Origin: Mycolicibacterium moriokaense
GTDB lineage: Bacteria; Actinomycetota; Actinomycetes; Mycobacteriales; Mycobacteriaceae
Direction of reading: 5' to 3'
NCBI RefSeq assembly: GCF_003347205.1
Contig: NZ_QQBJ01000012.1
Span: 310,001-374,000, forward strand
Length of the DNA: 64,000 bases
The notes under the pieces were generated by a model. It had not been told where the DNA came from, searched no databases, and was given only the letters and a program-made list of their open reading frames with translations. Positions 15,250-24,088 of the stretch are shown here, one piece after another. The position numbers were made by a program, and so were the translations under genes. Position 1 is the first letter of the stretch. Each line of letters begins with the position of its first letter.

Positions 15250-18200
15250 GTGGACGTCATCTCCGCGGAATCGACGGAGCTTTTCGTCGGCCCGCCGGAT
15301 GCGTCGCTGCAACTGGTGAGGGTGAGCTACACCGGCCTGCCCGCACCGACGCCGGTACGGGTGGACGGCGACGGGGTCACGACGCCCGGCGAACCGCTTG
15401 CTGCGCCCGGCGACGGCGTCGTCGAGATCGGTGTCGAGGTATCCAGGCCCGTTCCCGGTGAGCGGCGCGCCGCCCGCGTCGTGATCGGCGATGCCGCCAC
15501 CGCCTTCGAGTTCGTGGTGGCCGAGCCGGGCTGGACGATGTTCATGGTCAGCCACTTCCACTACGACCCGGTGTGGTGGAACACCCAGGCCGCCTACACC
15601 AGCGTGTGGACCGAGGAGCCGCCGGGCCGCTGCAGACAGACCAACGGCTTCAACCTGGTGACCGCGCACCTCGAAATGGCGCGCAGGGAACCGGAATACA
15701 AGTTCGTGCTCGCCGAAGTCGACTACCTCAAGCCGTACTGGGACACCCATCCCGAGGACCGCGCCGACCTTCGGCGGTTCATCGCCGAGGGCCGCGTCGA
15801 GATCATGGGCGGCACCTACAACGAGCCGAACACCAACCTGACCAGTGCCGAGACGACGATCCGGAACATGGTGGCCGGCATCGGCTTTCAGCGCGACGTG
15901 GTCGGCGGCGACCCGGCCACCGCATGGCAGCTCGACGTCTTCGGCCACGACCCGCAGTTTCCCGGCATGGCGGCCGATGCGGGGCTGACGTCGAGTTCGT
16001 GGGCCCGTGGCCCGCACCACCAGTGGGGCCCGATGCAGAATCAGGGCGACCCCGAACGCATGCAGTTCTCCAGCGAGTTCGAGTGGATCTCGCCGTCCGG
16101 TCGCGGCTTGCTCACCCACTACATGCCGGCGCACTACTCCGCAGGCTGGTGGATGGACTCGGCGGCCACTTTGCACGAGGCGGAGTCCGCGACCTACGAG
16201 CTGTTCTCTTCGCTGAAGAAGGTCGCGCTGACGCGAAATGTGCTGCTGCCGGTGGGAACCGACTACACGCCGCCCAACAAGTGGGTGACCGAGATCCACC
16301 GCGACTGGAACGCCCGCTACACCTGGCCGCGGTTCGTGTGCGGGCTGCCGCGCGAGTTCTTCGCTTCGGTACGGGCCGAACTCCAGTCGCGGGGCGTGGA
16401 GGCGTCGCCGCAGACCCGTGACATGAACCCGATCTACACCGGCAAGGACGTCTCTTACATCGACACCAAGCAGGCGAACCGCGACGCGGAGAACGCGGTG
16501 CTCGACGGTGAGCGCTTCGCCGTGTTCGCCGGGCTGCTCGGCGGCGCGAGCTACCCGCAGGCGGCGCTGGAGAAGGCGTGGACGCAGCTGGCCTACGGCG
16601 CACACCACGACGCCATCACGGGCTCGGAGTCCGACCAGGTGTACCTCGATCTGCTGACCGGCTGGCGCGACGCGTGGGAGCTCGGCTGTGCAGCCCGCGA
16701 CAACGCGCTGGCCGTGATCTCCAGCGCCGTCGACGGCACGGTGGTGGTGTGGAACACGCTGACGCACAACCGAACCGACGTGGTGACGGCGCGATTGGAC
16801 GAACCGTTGGGCGACGGGGTGACGGTGACCGACGCCGACGGCGCCGAGCAGCCCGCGCTCGTCGAGCACGGCGGCCGGTCGGTGACCTGGCTGGCCCGCG
16901 ATGTCCCGTCGCTGGGCTGGCGGGCCTATCGGCTGACCGCGGGGTCCGCGGCGGCCGCGGATTCGGGCTGGAAAGCGATGGGCGGCAATGAGATCGGTAA
17001 TGCCCGCTATCGGCTGCGGGTGGACCCGGCCAGGGGCGGCGCGGTGTCCTCGCTCACCGACGAGGGGCGCGAACTGCTCGCCGATGCGAAGGTCGGCAAC
17101 GAGTTGGCGGTCTACGACGAGTACCCCGCGCACCCGGAGGCCGGCGAAGGGCCGTGGCACCTGCTGCCCAAGGGGCCCGTCGTCGTCTCCTCCGGCGCCG
17201 CCGCGGATTCGGTGCAGTGCTACGAGTCCCCGCCGGGGCAGCGGGTGGTGGTGCGGGGCCGGATCGGCGCGTTGCTGCGATACACCCAGACGCTGACCCT
17301 CTGGCACGACGTGGCACGGCTGGACTGCAGCACCACGATCGACGAGTTCACCGGCGAGGACAAACTGCTGAGGTTGCGCTGGCCGTGCCCGGTCCCCGGC
17401 GCGATGCCGGTCAGCGAGGTCGGCGACGCCGCGATCGGGCGCGGCTTCGCGCTGCTGCATCAGCCGGGCTCCGACGAATCGGTCGACACCGCCGAACACC
17501 CCTACACGCTGGACAACCCGGCCTACGGCTGGTTCGGGCTGTCTTCGGCGTTGCGGGTGCGGATCGCGGACGTGAGGAGCGGGAACGGTACCGCGGACGT
17601 GAGGAGCGAAAACGGTACCGCGGACGTGAGGAGCGAAAACGGTACCGCGGACGTGAGGAGCGAAAGCGCGGTGTCGGTGGCCGAGGTGGTGGCACCGACC
17701 GAGGCGGAGGCGGCGCCGTTGGCGCGCGACCTCATGGTGGCGCTGGTGCGCGCGGGCGTCACCGCCACCTGCAGCGGCGCCGACAGGGCCCGCTATGGGG
17801 ACCTGTCGGTGGACTCCAATCTCCCCGACGCGCGCATCGCACTGGGCGGCCCCGACCAAAACCCCTTCACCGCAGCGGTATTGGCCGACGCCGATGCCGC
17901 GTACACCGATGAGCTGAAACGACAGCTCTATGCCTCGGGTTCGGCCAGGGTGTGGGTGCCTGCCGTGGCCCCGTTGGCCGCGACGTGGTTGCCCGGGGCG
18001 GATCTGCGCGGGGTCCGGACGCTGCCGGTGCTCATCATCGCGGGCGGGGACAGCCTCGGTGATGCGGTCGCCTCCGTCGTCGAGGACCTGGCCGACGCGG
18101 AGATCTCGGTCGATCAGCAGGTGCCGTCGGACGTCGAGCCGTTCGACCGGCGCACGGTTGCGGTGCTCAACCGTGGCGTGCCGGGTTTCGCCGTCGACAC

Positions 18201-19551
18201 CGAAGGCACGCTGCACACGTCGCTGATGCGCTCGTGCACCGGATGGCCGTCCGGGGTGTGGATAGACCCGCAGCCGCGGCGCACCGCACCCGACGGGTCG
18301 AACTTCCAGCTGCAGCACTGGACCCACACCTTCGACTACGCGTTGATCGCCGACGACGGCGACTGGCGAGCGGCCGACATCCCGGGCCGCAGCGCCGAGT
18401 TCTCCCACCCGTTGCTCGCGGTGGTCGCAAAGCGCGGCGCGCGAGGCGGATTGCCCAGTTGGGGTTCACTGGTGGAGATCGAACCCGCGGGGGCCGCGCA
18501 TCTGGCGGCGCTCAAGGCGGCGGGTAACCCGCTGGCGTCCGGCAGCAGCAGGGCGGTCGACCCCGGTCAGGCCGTCGCGCTGCGGCTGGTCGAAACCACA
18601 GGCAGCACAACCGATGTCGCAATCACCTCGGGGCTGCGCAGGGTTTCGGAGGCGTCGCGCGCCGATCTTCTGGAGCAGCCGCGGCTGCAGTCGCAGGACG
18701 CCACCGACGGATTGACACTGCACGGGTACGAGATCGCCACGGTGGTCGGCCGGCTCAACATGCCGCACGTCGTCGACGCCGACCACAGGCTGCTGGCGCC
18801 CGAAGTCGAGGCCGCCCAACCGCTGTACGCGCGGTACTGGCTGCACAATCGCGGGCCCGCACCGATGGGCGGCCTGCCCGCTGTCGCGCACCTGCATCCA
18901 CAGACCACCGTCGCCGAGGCGGGTGACGAGGTCGTGCTTCGCCTCACCGCCGTCAGCGACTGCACCGACGCGGTGCTGCACGGCACGGTTCGCCTGGTGT
19001 GTCCTGACGGCTGGCGCGCCAGCCCGCCGCGGCTGCCGTTCGTGCTGCCCAGCGGCGAGCACCTGGAGGCCGACATCGAGGTGACGGTGCCGCCCGGCAC
19101 CCCGCCGGGCCGTTACCCGATTCGCGCCCAACTCGTCATCACCGGCGACGGCGCGGAGCCGATGCCGGCGTCGTGGCGCCAGGTCGTCGAGGACGTCGCG
19201 ACGGTATCGGTCGGCATGCCTAGCGAGACCGACGACATCGTCCACTGGGTTGGCGAGCCCGCCGACGTCGACGTGGCCGCCGGGGAGGCGTCGCGGCTGG
19301 CGCTGTCGGTCGGCACGTCGGCGGGCGCGCGCCTGCCGTTGGAGGCGCACCTGATCAGCCCGTGGGGAACCTGGGACTGGATGGGTCCGTTCGCGCAGGG
19401 CGCCGTGGTGTCGCCGGGCGAGACGGTCGAGATCGGCTTCGACGTCACCCCGCCGCCCTGGGCGCAGCCCGGCCAGTGGTGGGCCCTGGTCCGGGTGGGA
19501 TGCGCCGGGCGGCTGCTCTACTCGCCTGCGGTGAGGGTGACGGTCCGATGA
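15250..19551 (+). CDS. GH38-type alpha-mannosidase (Rv0648-like)
   Basis: A 1433-residue glycoside hydrolase family 38 enzyme, longer than the ~1215 residues I recall for M. tuberculosis Rv0648. Metal-site motif SHFHYDPVWW is at ~residue 100 and the nucleophile region WQLDVFGHDPQFPG at ~222 (Asp of WQLD). The GH38 middle domain contains YGAHHDAITGSESD (~454) and the C-terminal beta-domains end in a NEW3-like segment (~1250-1320). No signal peptide is seen, so it probably acts in the cytosol on mannosides, perhaps recycling lipoarabinomannan or polymethylmannose fragments. GTG start. Its stop overlaps the next start (ATGA). Residues ~773-805 hold an odd in-frame repeat. Confidence 0.9.
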   Translation: MDVISAESTELFVGPPDASLQLVRVSYTGLPAPTPVRVDGDGVTTPGEPLAAPGDGVVEIGVEVSRPVPGERRAARVVIGDAATAFEFVVAEPGWTMFMVSHFHYDPVWWNTQAAYTSVWTEEPPGRCRQTNGFNLVTAHLEMARREPEYKFVLAEVDYLKPYWDTHPEDRADLRRFIAEGRVEIMGGTYNEPNTNLTSAETTIRNMVAGIGFQRDVVGGDPATAWQLDVFGHDPQFPGMAADAGLTSSSWARGPHHQWGPMQNQGDPERMQFSSEFEWISPSGRGLLTHYMPAHYSAGWWMDSAATLHEAESATYELFSSLKKVALTRNVLLPVGTDYTPPNKWVTEIHRDWNARYTWPRFVCGLPREFFASVRAELQSRGVEASPQTRDMNPIYTGKDVSYIDTKQANRDAENAVLDGERFAVFAGLLGGASYPQAALEKAWTQLAYGAHHDAITGSESDQVYLDLLTGWRDAWELGCAARDNALAVISSAVDGTVVVWNTLTHNRTDVVTARLDEPLGDGVTVTDADGAEQPALVEHGGRSVTWLARDVPSLGWRAYRLTAGSAAAADSGWKAMGGNEIGNARYRLRVDPARGGAVSSLTDEGRELLADAKVGNELAVYDEYPAHPEAGEGPWHLLPKGPVVVSSGAAADSVQCYESPPGQRVVVRGRIGALLRYTQTLTLWHDVARLDCSTTIDEFTGEDKLLRLRWPCPVPGAMPVSEVGDAAIGRGFALLHQPGSDESVDTAEHPYTLDNPAYGWFGLSSALRVRIADVRSGNGTADVRSENGTADVRSENGTADVRSESAVSVAEVVAPTEAEAAPLARDLMVALVRAGVTATCSGADRARYGDLSVDSNLPDARIALGGPDQNPFTAAVLADADAAYTDELKRQLYASGSARVWVPAVAPLAATWLPGADLRGVRTLPVLIIAGGDSLGDAVASVVEDLADAEISVDQQVPSDVEPFDRRTVAVLNRGVPGFAVDTEGTLHTSLMRSCTGWPSGVWIDPQPRRTAPDGSNFQLQHWTHTFDYALIADDGDWRAADIPGRSAEFSHPLLAVVAKRGARGGLPSWGSLVEIEPAGAAHLAALKAAGNPLASGSSRAVDPGQAVALRLVETTGSTTDVAITSGLRRVSEASRADLLEQPRLQSQDATDGLTLHGYEIATVVGRLNMPHVVDADHRLLAPEVEAAQPLYARYWLHNRGPAPMGGLPAVAHLHPQTTVAEAGDEVVLRLTAVSDCTDAVLHGTVRLVCPDGWRASPPRLPFVLPSGEHLEADIEVTVPPGTPPGRYPIRAQLVITGDGAEPMPASWRQVVEDVATVSVGMPSETDDIVHWVGEPADVDVAAGEASRLALSVGTSAGARLPLEAHLISPWGTWDWMGPFAQGAVVSPGETVEIGFDVTPPPWAQPGQWWALVRVGCAGRLLYSPAVRVTVR
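17566..17668 (+). repeat. 27-bp in-frame tandem repeat inside the alpha-mannosidase gene
   Basis: Three full 27-bp units start at 17566, 17593 and 17620, followed by a partial unit at 17647. Each encodes ADVRS-[EG]-NGT. Units 2 and 3 look identical; unit 1 differs at two bases. The length is a multiple of three, so the frame is kept. It is a slippage-prone minisatellite in a region between recognisable domains. Confidence 0.85.
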
Positions 19552-20168
19552 GTCACCCGCATGTCGTCGCCTCGGTCGACGGCCGGGACGTGCCGGTCAC
19601 CGACGTCGACGCGCGCGAGGCCCGGCTGCGCGACGCGGTGCCCGCCGCGACGCTGCCCCGCGCCGGCACCAGCGAGGGCAGGCAGTTGCGTCGGTGGCTG
19701 ACGCAGCTGCTGGTGACCGAGCGGGTGATCGCCGCAGAAGCCACCGAAGCGGGAATCACCGGCGAGAATGCGCCCGCCGAAGATGAACTGCTGGGCGACT
19801 ATTCGGCGCGGCTGGAGATCGGCAGCGTCGCAGCGGCGGCGCTGGCCGAGCCGCTCGCGCGGGCGATGTACGTCCACGTCACCGCGGGCGTGAGCGTCTC
19901 CGACGCCGACATCGCCGACTACCATGCCCGCAACCCGCTGCGCTTCGCCCGGCGCCGAGCGGAGCAAAACGGTTGGCGCACCGCGACAGTCGATGCGCCG
20001 CCGCTGGCGGATGTTCGCCCGTTGATCGCCGAACAGCTGCTCGGCGCCGCCCGTCGACGCGCGTTCCGGCTGTGGCTCGATGCGCGGCGGGCCGAACTGG
20101 TGCGGTTGGCGCCAGGCTATGAGCATCCCGGCGACCCCCGCCAGCCCGACAACACGCACCGACACTGA
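19548..20168 (+). CDS. SurA/PpiC-like N-terminal domain protein (Rv0649 position)
   Basis: A 206-residue protein with the look of the SurA-N chaperone region. It has RRWLTQLLVTERVIAAEA followed by VSVSDADIADYHARNPLRF, the segment that in PpiC/SurA proteins precedes the rotamase domain. No full rotamase domain and no signal peptide are present. The M. tuberculosis gene in this position was annotated fabD2 (malonyl transferase), but I see no GHSxG or other acyltransferase motif here, so that name looks wrong for this protein. Start and stop overlap both neighbours (ATGA at 19548, TGATG at 20166), so it is made together with the mannosidase and the ROK kinase and may help fold or pair with one of them. 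Confidence 0.72.
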   Translation: MSHPHVVASVDGRDVPVTDVDAREARLRDAVPAATLPRAGTSEGRQLRRWLTQLLVTERVIAAEATEAGITGENAPAEDELLGDYSARLEIGSVAAAALAEPLARAMYVHVTAGVSVSDADIADYHARNPLRFARRRAEQNGWRTATVDAPPLADVRPLIAEQLLGAARRRAFRLWLDARRAELVRLAPGYEHPGDPRQPDNTHRH

Positions 20169-21085
20169 TGACACAGATGGCCGATCCGGCGCTGGCGATC
20201 GACGTCGGCGGCACGAAGATCGCCGTCGGCCTGGTCGGCGACGCGGGAGACCTCGGCCATCGCGCACAGCTGCCGACACCCGACGGTGACGCCGAGGCCA
20301 TCTGGGCGGTGGTGGACTCACTGGTCACCGAGGCGCTCGCGGTGGCAGGAGGTCGCGTCCGCGGTGTCGGCATCGCCTCGGCGGGCCCGATCGATCTGCC
20401 AACGGGCACCGTCAGCCCGATCAATATCACGCAGTGGCAACGCTTTCCGATCGTCGAGCGGGTGACCGAACTGGTGGGCGCCCCGACGCGGCTGGGTGGC
20501 GACGGCCTGTGCATGGCGATGGGCGAGCAGTGGCGCGGCGCGGGCCGGGGCGCGCAGTTCATGCTCGGCATGGTGGTCTCGACGGGTGTCGGCGGCGGCC
20601 TCGTGCTCGACGGCGTCCCCTACCACGGCCGCACCGGCAACGCGGGCCACGTCGGCCACGTTGTGGTCGATCCGGATGGCGCACCGTGCACCTGCGGCGG
20701 CCGGGGTTGCGTGGAGACCATCGCGTCGGGCCCGCACATGGCGCAATGGGCGCGCGAGAACGGCTGGAACGCGCCGCCGGAGGCGGACGCCAAGGAGTTG
20801 GCCGACGCGGCCAACGCGGGCCACGAGGTGGCGCTGCGGGCGTTCCGGCGCGGAGCCACCGCGGTGGCCGCGATGATCGCCTCGGTCGGCGCCGTCTGCG
20901 ACCTGGACCGGGTCGTCGTCGGCGGGGGAGTGGCGAAGTCCGGGGCGCTGCTGTTCGACCCCGTCCGCGAACTGCTCGCCGTGCACGCGGGCCTGGACTT
21001 CCTGCACGACCTGGCCGTGGTGCCCGCCGAGTTGGGCGGCGACGCCGGCCTCGTCGGAGCGGCCGCCCTTGCCATCTCGACGTGA
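20168..21085 (+). CDS. ROK-family sugar kinase (Rv0650-like)
   Basis: A 305-residue ROK kinase that phosphorylates a hexose or N-acetylated hexose using ATP. IDVGGTKIAVGLV near the N-terminus is the phosphate-1 motif. STGVGGGLVLDGVPYHG precedes the ROK zinc signature GHVVVDPDGAPCTCGGRGC (His and three Cys, ~residues 160-180). The catalytic Asp is probably in LGGDGLCMAMGE (~115), where most ROKs have N-D-A. The E-x-G-H of many ROK kinases reads N-A-G-H here. As the last gene of a coupled operon with alpha-mannosidase, a mannose or manno-oligosaccharide salvage role is inferred. Confidence 0.87.
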   Translation: MTQMADPALAIDVGGTKIAVGLVGDAGDLGHRAQLPTPDGDAEAIWAVVDSLVTEALAVAGGRVRGVGIASAGPIDLPTGTVSPINITQWQRFPIVERVTELVGAPTRLGGDGLCMAMGEQWRGAGRGAQFMLGMVVSTGVGGGLVLDGVPYHGRTGNAGHVGHVVVDPDGAPCTCGGRGCVETIASGPHMAQWARENGWNAPPEADAKELADAANAGHEVALRAFRRGATAVAAMIASVGAVCDLDRVVVGGGVAKSGALLFDPVRELLAVHAGLDFLHDLAVVPAELGGDAGLVGAAALAIST

Positions 21086-21136
21086 AAGACTGGTCGGCTG
21101 ACTGGGGCGTTGGATCGAACAGGGAGCGACGGCCAC

Positions 21137-22531
21137 ATGACACACCTCGACGTTCACACCGACAGTGCGGTTCTCCCCAATGGTTTGACCCTCGACGATG
21201 CTCACCGCCAGGCCAGCCGCGCATACGAACTCGACCGCGCGCACGTCTTCCACTCGTGGTCCGCCCAGGACGAGATCGCGCCGATGACGATCGTCGCTTC
21301 GAAAGGCTCCTACATCTGGGACGGCGACGGAAAACGATTGTTGGACTTCGCCTCTCAGCTCGTCTTCACCAACGTCGGCCATCAGCACCCGACCGTCGTC
21401 GCGGCGATCCAGGCGCAGGCGGCCAAGCTGTGCACCATCGCTCCTCAGCACGCGAACGACGCCCGCTCGGAGGCGGCGCGGCTGATCGCGGAGCGGGCCC
21501 CGGGCGACCTGGACAAGGTCTTCTTCACCAATGGCGGCGCGGATGCCATCGAACACGCCGTGCGGATGGCGCGGCTGCACACGGGTCGCTACAAGGTGCT
21601 GACCCGCTATCGCTCGTACCACGGCGGCACGGACACGGCGATCAATCTGACCGGCGACCCGCGGCGGTGGCCCAACGACTACGGAAACAGCGGCGCGGTG
21701 CACTTCTTCGGCCCGTTCCTCTATCGCACGCAGTTCAGCGCCACCACCGAGGAGCAGGAGTCCGACCGCGCGCTCGCGCATCTCGACGAGGTGATTCGGC
21801 TGGAAGGGCCCGCGACCATCGCGGCGATCGTGCTGGAGTCGGTTCCGGGCACCGCGGGCATCATGGTGCCGCCGCCGGGCTATCTCGCGGGGGTGCGGGA
21901 ACTCTGCGACCGCTACGGCATCGTGTTCATCGCCGATGAGGTGATGGCGGGCTTCGGCCGCACCGGAAAGTGGTTCGCCATCGACCATTTCGACGTCACG
22001 CCCGACCTGTTGACGTTCGCCAAGGGGGTGACGTCGGGCTATGTCCCCCTCGGCGGGGTGGCGATCAGCCCGGCGATCGCCGAGACGTTCGCCCATCGGG
22101 CCTATCCCGGCGGGCTCACGTATTCCGGCCACCCGCTGGCCACCGCGGCGGCCGTCGCCACCATCAACGCGATGGAGACCGACGGCATGGTCGCCAACGC
22201 GGCGCGCATCGGTGAACAGGTCATCGGGCCCGGCCTGGCCGACATCGCCGAGCGCCACGTCAGCGTCGGCGAGGTCCGCGGCCTCGGTGTGTTCTGGGCC
22301 GTCGAACTCGTCGCCGACCCGGCGACCAAGGAACCGCTGGCGCCCTACGGCGGCTCGAGCGCCGCGATGAACGCCGTCGTCGGCGCGTGCAAGCAGGGCG
22401 GATTGCTGCCGTTCGCGAACTTCAACCGGATCCACGTCGTTCCGCCGTGCAACGTCAGCGAGCAGGAGGCTCGTGACGGCCTGGCGATCCTGGACGACGC
22501 GCTGGCCGTGGCCGACGAGCACGTGAAGTAG
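21137..22531 (+). CDS. Class III PLP-dependent aminotransferase
   Basis: A 464-residue fold-type I aminotransferase of subgroup III (omega-amino acid / diamine:pyruvate type). FFTNGGADAIEHAVRMAR (~residue 130) binds the PLP phosphate, IADEVMAGFGRTGKW (~260) holds the Asp contacting the pyridine nitrogen, and TFAKGVTSGYVPLGG (~295) holds the Schiff-base Lys. The ATG follows AGGGAG at ~10 nt. It lies 51 bp after the ROK kinase and could be a separate transcript. The substrate is unknown; an amine or beta-amino acid catabolic role is plausible. Confidence 0.86.
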   Translation: MTHLDVHTDSAVLPNGLTLDDAHRQASRAYELDRAHVFHSWSAQDEIAPMTIVASKGSYIWDGDGKRLLDFASQLVFTNVGHQHPTVVAAIQAQAAKLCTIAPQHANDARSEAARLIAERAPGDLDKVFFTNGGADAIEHAVRMARLHTGRYKVLTRYRSYHGGTDTAINLTGDPRRWPNDYGNSGAVHFFGPFLYRTQFSATTEEQESDRALAHLDEVIRLEGPATIAAIVLESVPGTAGIMVPPPGYLAGVRELCDRYGIVFIADEVMAGFGRTGKWFAIDHFDVTPDLLTFAKGVTSGYVPLGGVAISPAIAETFAHRAYPGGLTYSGHPLATAAAVATINAMETDGMVANAARIGEQVIGPGLADIAERHVSVGEVRGLGVFWAVELVADPATKEPLAPYGGSSAAMNAVVGACKQGGLLPFANFNRIHVVPPCNVSEQEARDGLAILDDALAVADEHVK

Positions 22532-22542
22532 AAGCCCTCGCC

Positions 22543-22649
22543 ACGGCGGTTTGTGCACCGTCGTCGCACCGCGAGCGTGCGCAGTTGCACATCCAACGGC
22601 GGCGTGTCATGTGCAAACACGCACCCTCGCGGTGCAAGCGGACCGCCGT
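22543..22649. repeat. Long imperfect inverted repeat after the aminotransferase gene
   Basis: Outer arms of 8 bp (ACGGCGGT at 22543, ACCGCCGT at 22642) enclose inner arms of 26 bp (22566-22591 and 22610-22635) that pair at 22 of 26 positions. The structure sits between a gene end and the rplJ promoter and could serve as terminator. Its shape resembles the perfect repeat at 42031-42088, so it may be a dispersed intergenic palindrome. Confidence 0.5.
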
Positions 22650-22650
22650 T

Positions 22651-22680
22651 TTGGCTGATCGGCGGACTATCCGCTAGTCT
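22651..22680 (+). promoter_or_regulatory. Putative rplJ promoter
   Basis: TTGGCT (22651-22656), an 18-bp spacer and TAGTCT (22675-22680) fit the mycobacterial SigA pattern (TTGnnn / TAnnnT). Transcription would begin near 22687, giving a leader of about 220 nt. Confidence 0.5.
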
Positions 22681-22686
22681 TGACCG

Positions 22687-22905
22687 GTTCCACCGAAGAC
22701 CGTTGGTCACCGAGAAATCGGTTGAAGGTCCGGATAGGTCCGATGTTCTTCGCGCAAGCGGCTCATCAGATCCCGGCGGCCCACGCAGGAGGACGAGGCA
22801 GTTGTATATCAGCGCGCCCCGACCGTCTGCGTCGGGGCGTTCGTCATTTCCGGGCCCATGCCCTTTCCCGGCCGACCTCGGTCACCCCACTACGAGGAGG
22901 CATGC
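22687..22905 (+). ncRNA. Candidate L10-type leader of rplJ-rplL
   Basis: A ~219-nt untranslated leader. It ends with a strong hairpin, CGCCCCGAC / GTCGGGGCG around a 7-nt loop (22815-22839), 66 nt before the rplJ start. Leaders of this kind bind the L10-L12 complex and attenuate their own operon in many bacteria. The position and hairpin fit; the L10-binding kink-turn was not proven by eye. Confidence 0.45.
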
Positions 22906-23436
22906 ATGGCCACAGATGACAAGGCCGCCGCCGTCGCCGACATCGTCGAGCGGTTCAACTCGTCGACGGCCACCCTCGTCACCGAGTATCGCGGACTCTC
23001 GGTGGCGAATCTCAAGGATCTGCGCCGGGCGCTCGGCGACTCCGCGAGCTACCGCGTCGCCAAGAACACGCTGGTCAAGCGCGCCGCGGCGGAGGCGGGC
23101 ATCGAGGGACTCGACGAACTGTTCGTCGGCCCCACCGCGATCGCGTTCGTCAAGGGCGAAGCCGTCGACGCGGCCAAGGCGATCAAGAAGTTCGCCAAGG
23201 ACCACAAGTCGCTGGTAGTCAAGGGCGGCTACATGGACGGACGGGCGTTGTCCGTCAGCGAGATCGACAAGATCGCCGATCTCGAGTCCCGCGAGGTGCT
23301 GCTGGCCAAGCTGGCCGGCGCGATGAAGGCCAAGACCAGCCAGGCGGCCGCGCTCTTCCAGGCGCCCGCGTCGCAGGTCGCCCGGCTGGCCGCCGCACTG
23401 CAAGAGAAGAAGGCTGCTGAAGAACCCGCCGCTTAA
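22906..23436 (+). CDS. rplJ: 50S ribosomal protein L10
   Basis: A 176-residue L10, which anchors the L7/L12 stalk to 23S rRNA and recruits translational GTPases. [20 protein letters not shown] and [14 protein letters not shown] are the conserved rRNA-binding region; the C-terminal helix ([16 protein letters not shown]) binds L12 dimers. ATG 22906 follows GAGGAGG with 5-nt spacing. It is first in the rplJ-rplL operon and probably autoregulated through the leader. Confidence 0.97.
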   Translation: MATDDKAAAVADIVERFNSSTATLVTEYRGLSVANLKDLRRALGDSASYRVAKNTLVKRAAAEAGIEGLDELFVGPTAIAFVKGEAVDAAKAIKKFAKDHKSLVVKGGYMDGRALSVSEIDKIADLESREVLLAKLAGAMKAKTSQAAALFQAPASQVARLAAALQEKKAAEEPAA

Positions 23437-23484
23437 CGAACATCCACCCACCAGCTGACACAAGAAATAGAGAAAGGCCACACC

Positions 23485-23877
23485 ATGGCAAAGCTGTCCA
23501 CTGACGAACTGCTCGACGCGTTCAAGGAACTGACCCTGCTCGAGCTCTCCGAGTTCGTGAAGGCGTTCGAGGAGACCTTCGACGTCACCGCCGCCGCTCC
23601 GGTCGCCGTTGCGGCCGCCCCGGGTGCCGCCGCAGGCGCCCCCGCCGAGGCCGCCGAGGAGCAGTCGGAGTTCGACGTCATCCTCGAGGCCGCCGGCGAC
23701 AAGAAGATCGGCGTCATCAAGGTCGTCCGCGAGATCGTCTCCGGCCTGGGCCTCAAGGAGGCCAAGGATCTGGTCGACGGCGCTCCCAAGCCGCTGCTCG
23801 AGAAGGTCGCCAAGGAGGCCGCCGACGAGGCCAAGACCAAGCTCGAGGCCGCAGGCGCGACGGTTACCGTCAAGTAG
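23485..23877 (+). CDS. rplL: 50S ribosomal protein L7/L12
   Basis: A 130-residue acidic L7/L12 stalk protein. The N-terminal dimerisation domain ([20 protein letters not shown]) is followed by an Ala/Pro hinge (residues ~33-55) and the C-terminal factor-binding domain with [20 protein letters not shown]. It lies 48 bp after rplJ with AAAGG ahead of the ATG; a perfect hairpin follows at 23915. Confidence 0.97.
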   Translation: MAKLSTDELLDAFKELTLLELSEFVKAFEETFDVTAAAPVAVAAAPGAAAGAPAEAAEEQSEFDVILEAAGDKKIGVIKVVREIVSGLGLKEAKDLVDGAPKPLLEKVAKEAADEAKTKLEAAGATVTVK

Positions 23878-23914
23878 CATCCGCGACCGTCGGCAGAGCC
23901 GACGCGCACCCGAT

Positions 23915-23947
23915 GTGGGGCTGATCTGGCAAACAGGTCAGCCCCAC
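23915..23947 (+). terminator. Terminator hairpin of rplJ-rplL
   Basis: GTGGGGCTGA and TCAGCCCCAC form a perfect 10-bp stem with a 13-nt loop, 38 bp past the rplL stop. No long U tract follows. Confidence 0.7.
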
Positions 23948-24023
23948 ACTCGTATTTGCCGTCAGCGCAGGTCGGAGCCGAGATGAGACCTCCGACAAGT
24001 GTCGCGACCCCGGCGTCGTAAGC

Positions 24024-24029
24024 TACAGT
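24024..24029 (+). promoter_or_regulatory. Possible -10 element for mkl
   Basis: TACAGT fits TANNNT and is 60 bp ahead of the chosen mkl start. CGACA-AG-TGTCG (23993-24004) is a small palindrome at about the -35 position. No clear -35 hexamer. Confidence 0.3.
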
Positions 24030-24088
24030 GACTCAAGCCACAGGCGGGAGGCGTGTGGCGGCATCACCTACCGGCGGAAGGAATTCGC

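Larger units (their letters stand above)
22532..22905 (+). other. 374-bp intergenic region before rplJ
   Basis: It contains three things: a large imperfect inverted repeat (22543-22649), a promoter (22651-22680) and a structured untranslated leader with a terminator-like hairpin before rplJ (~22687-22905). Each is listed separately. No coding frame was accepted. Confidence 0.6.

Noticed and set aside
17566-17668. CRISPR-like short regular repeats
   Set aside because: Repeats are directly tandem with no spacers and read in frame within the mannosidase gene; a minisatellite, not a CRISPR array.
14800-18408. 1202-residue open frame antisense to the LuxR and mannosidase genes
   Set aside because: It spans two real genes on the other strand and is Arg/Val/Gly-rich with no domain; a shadow frame.
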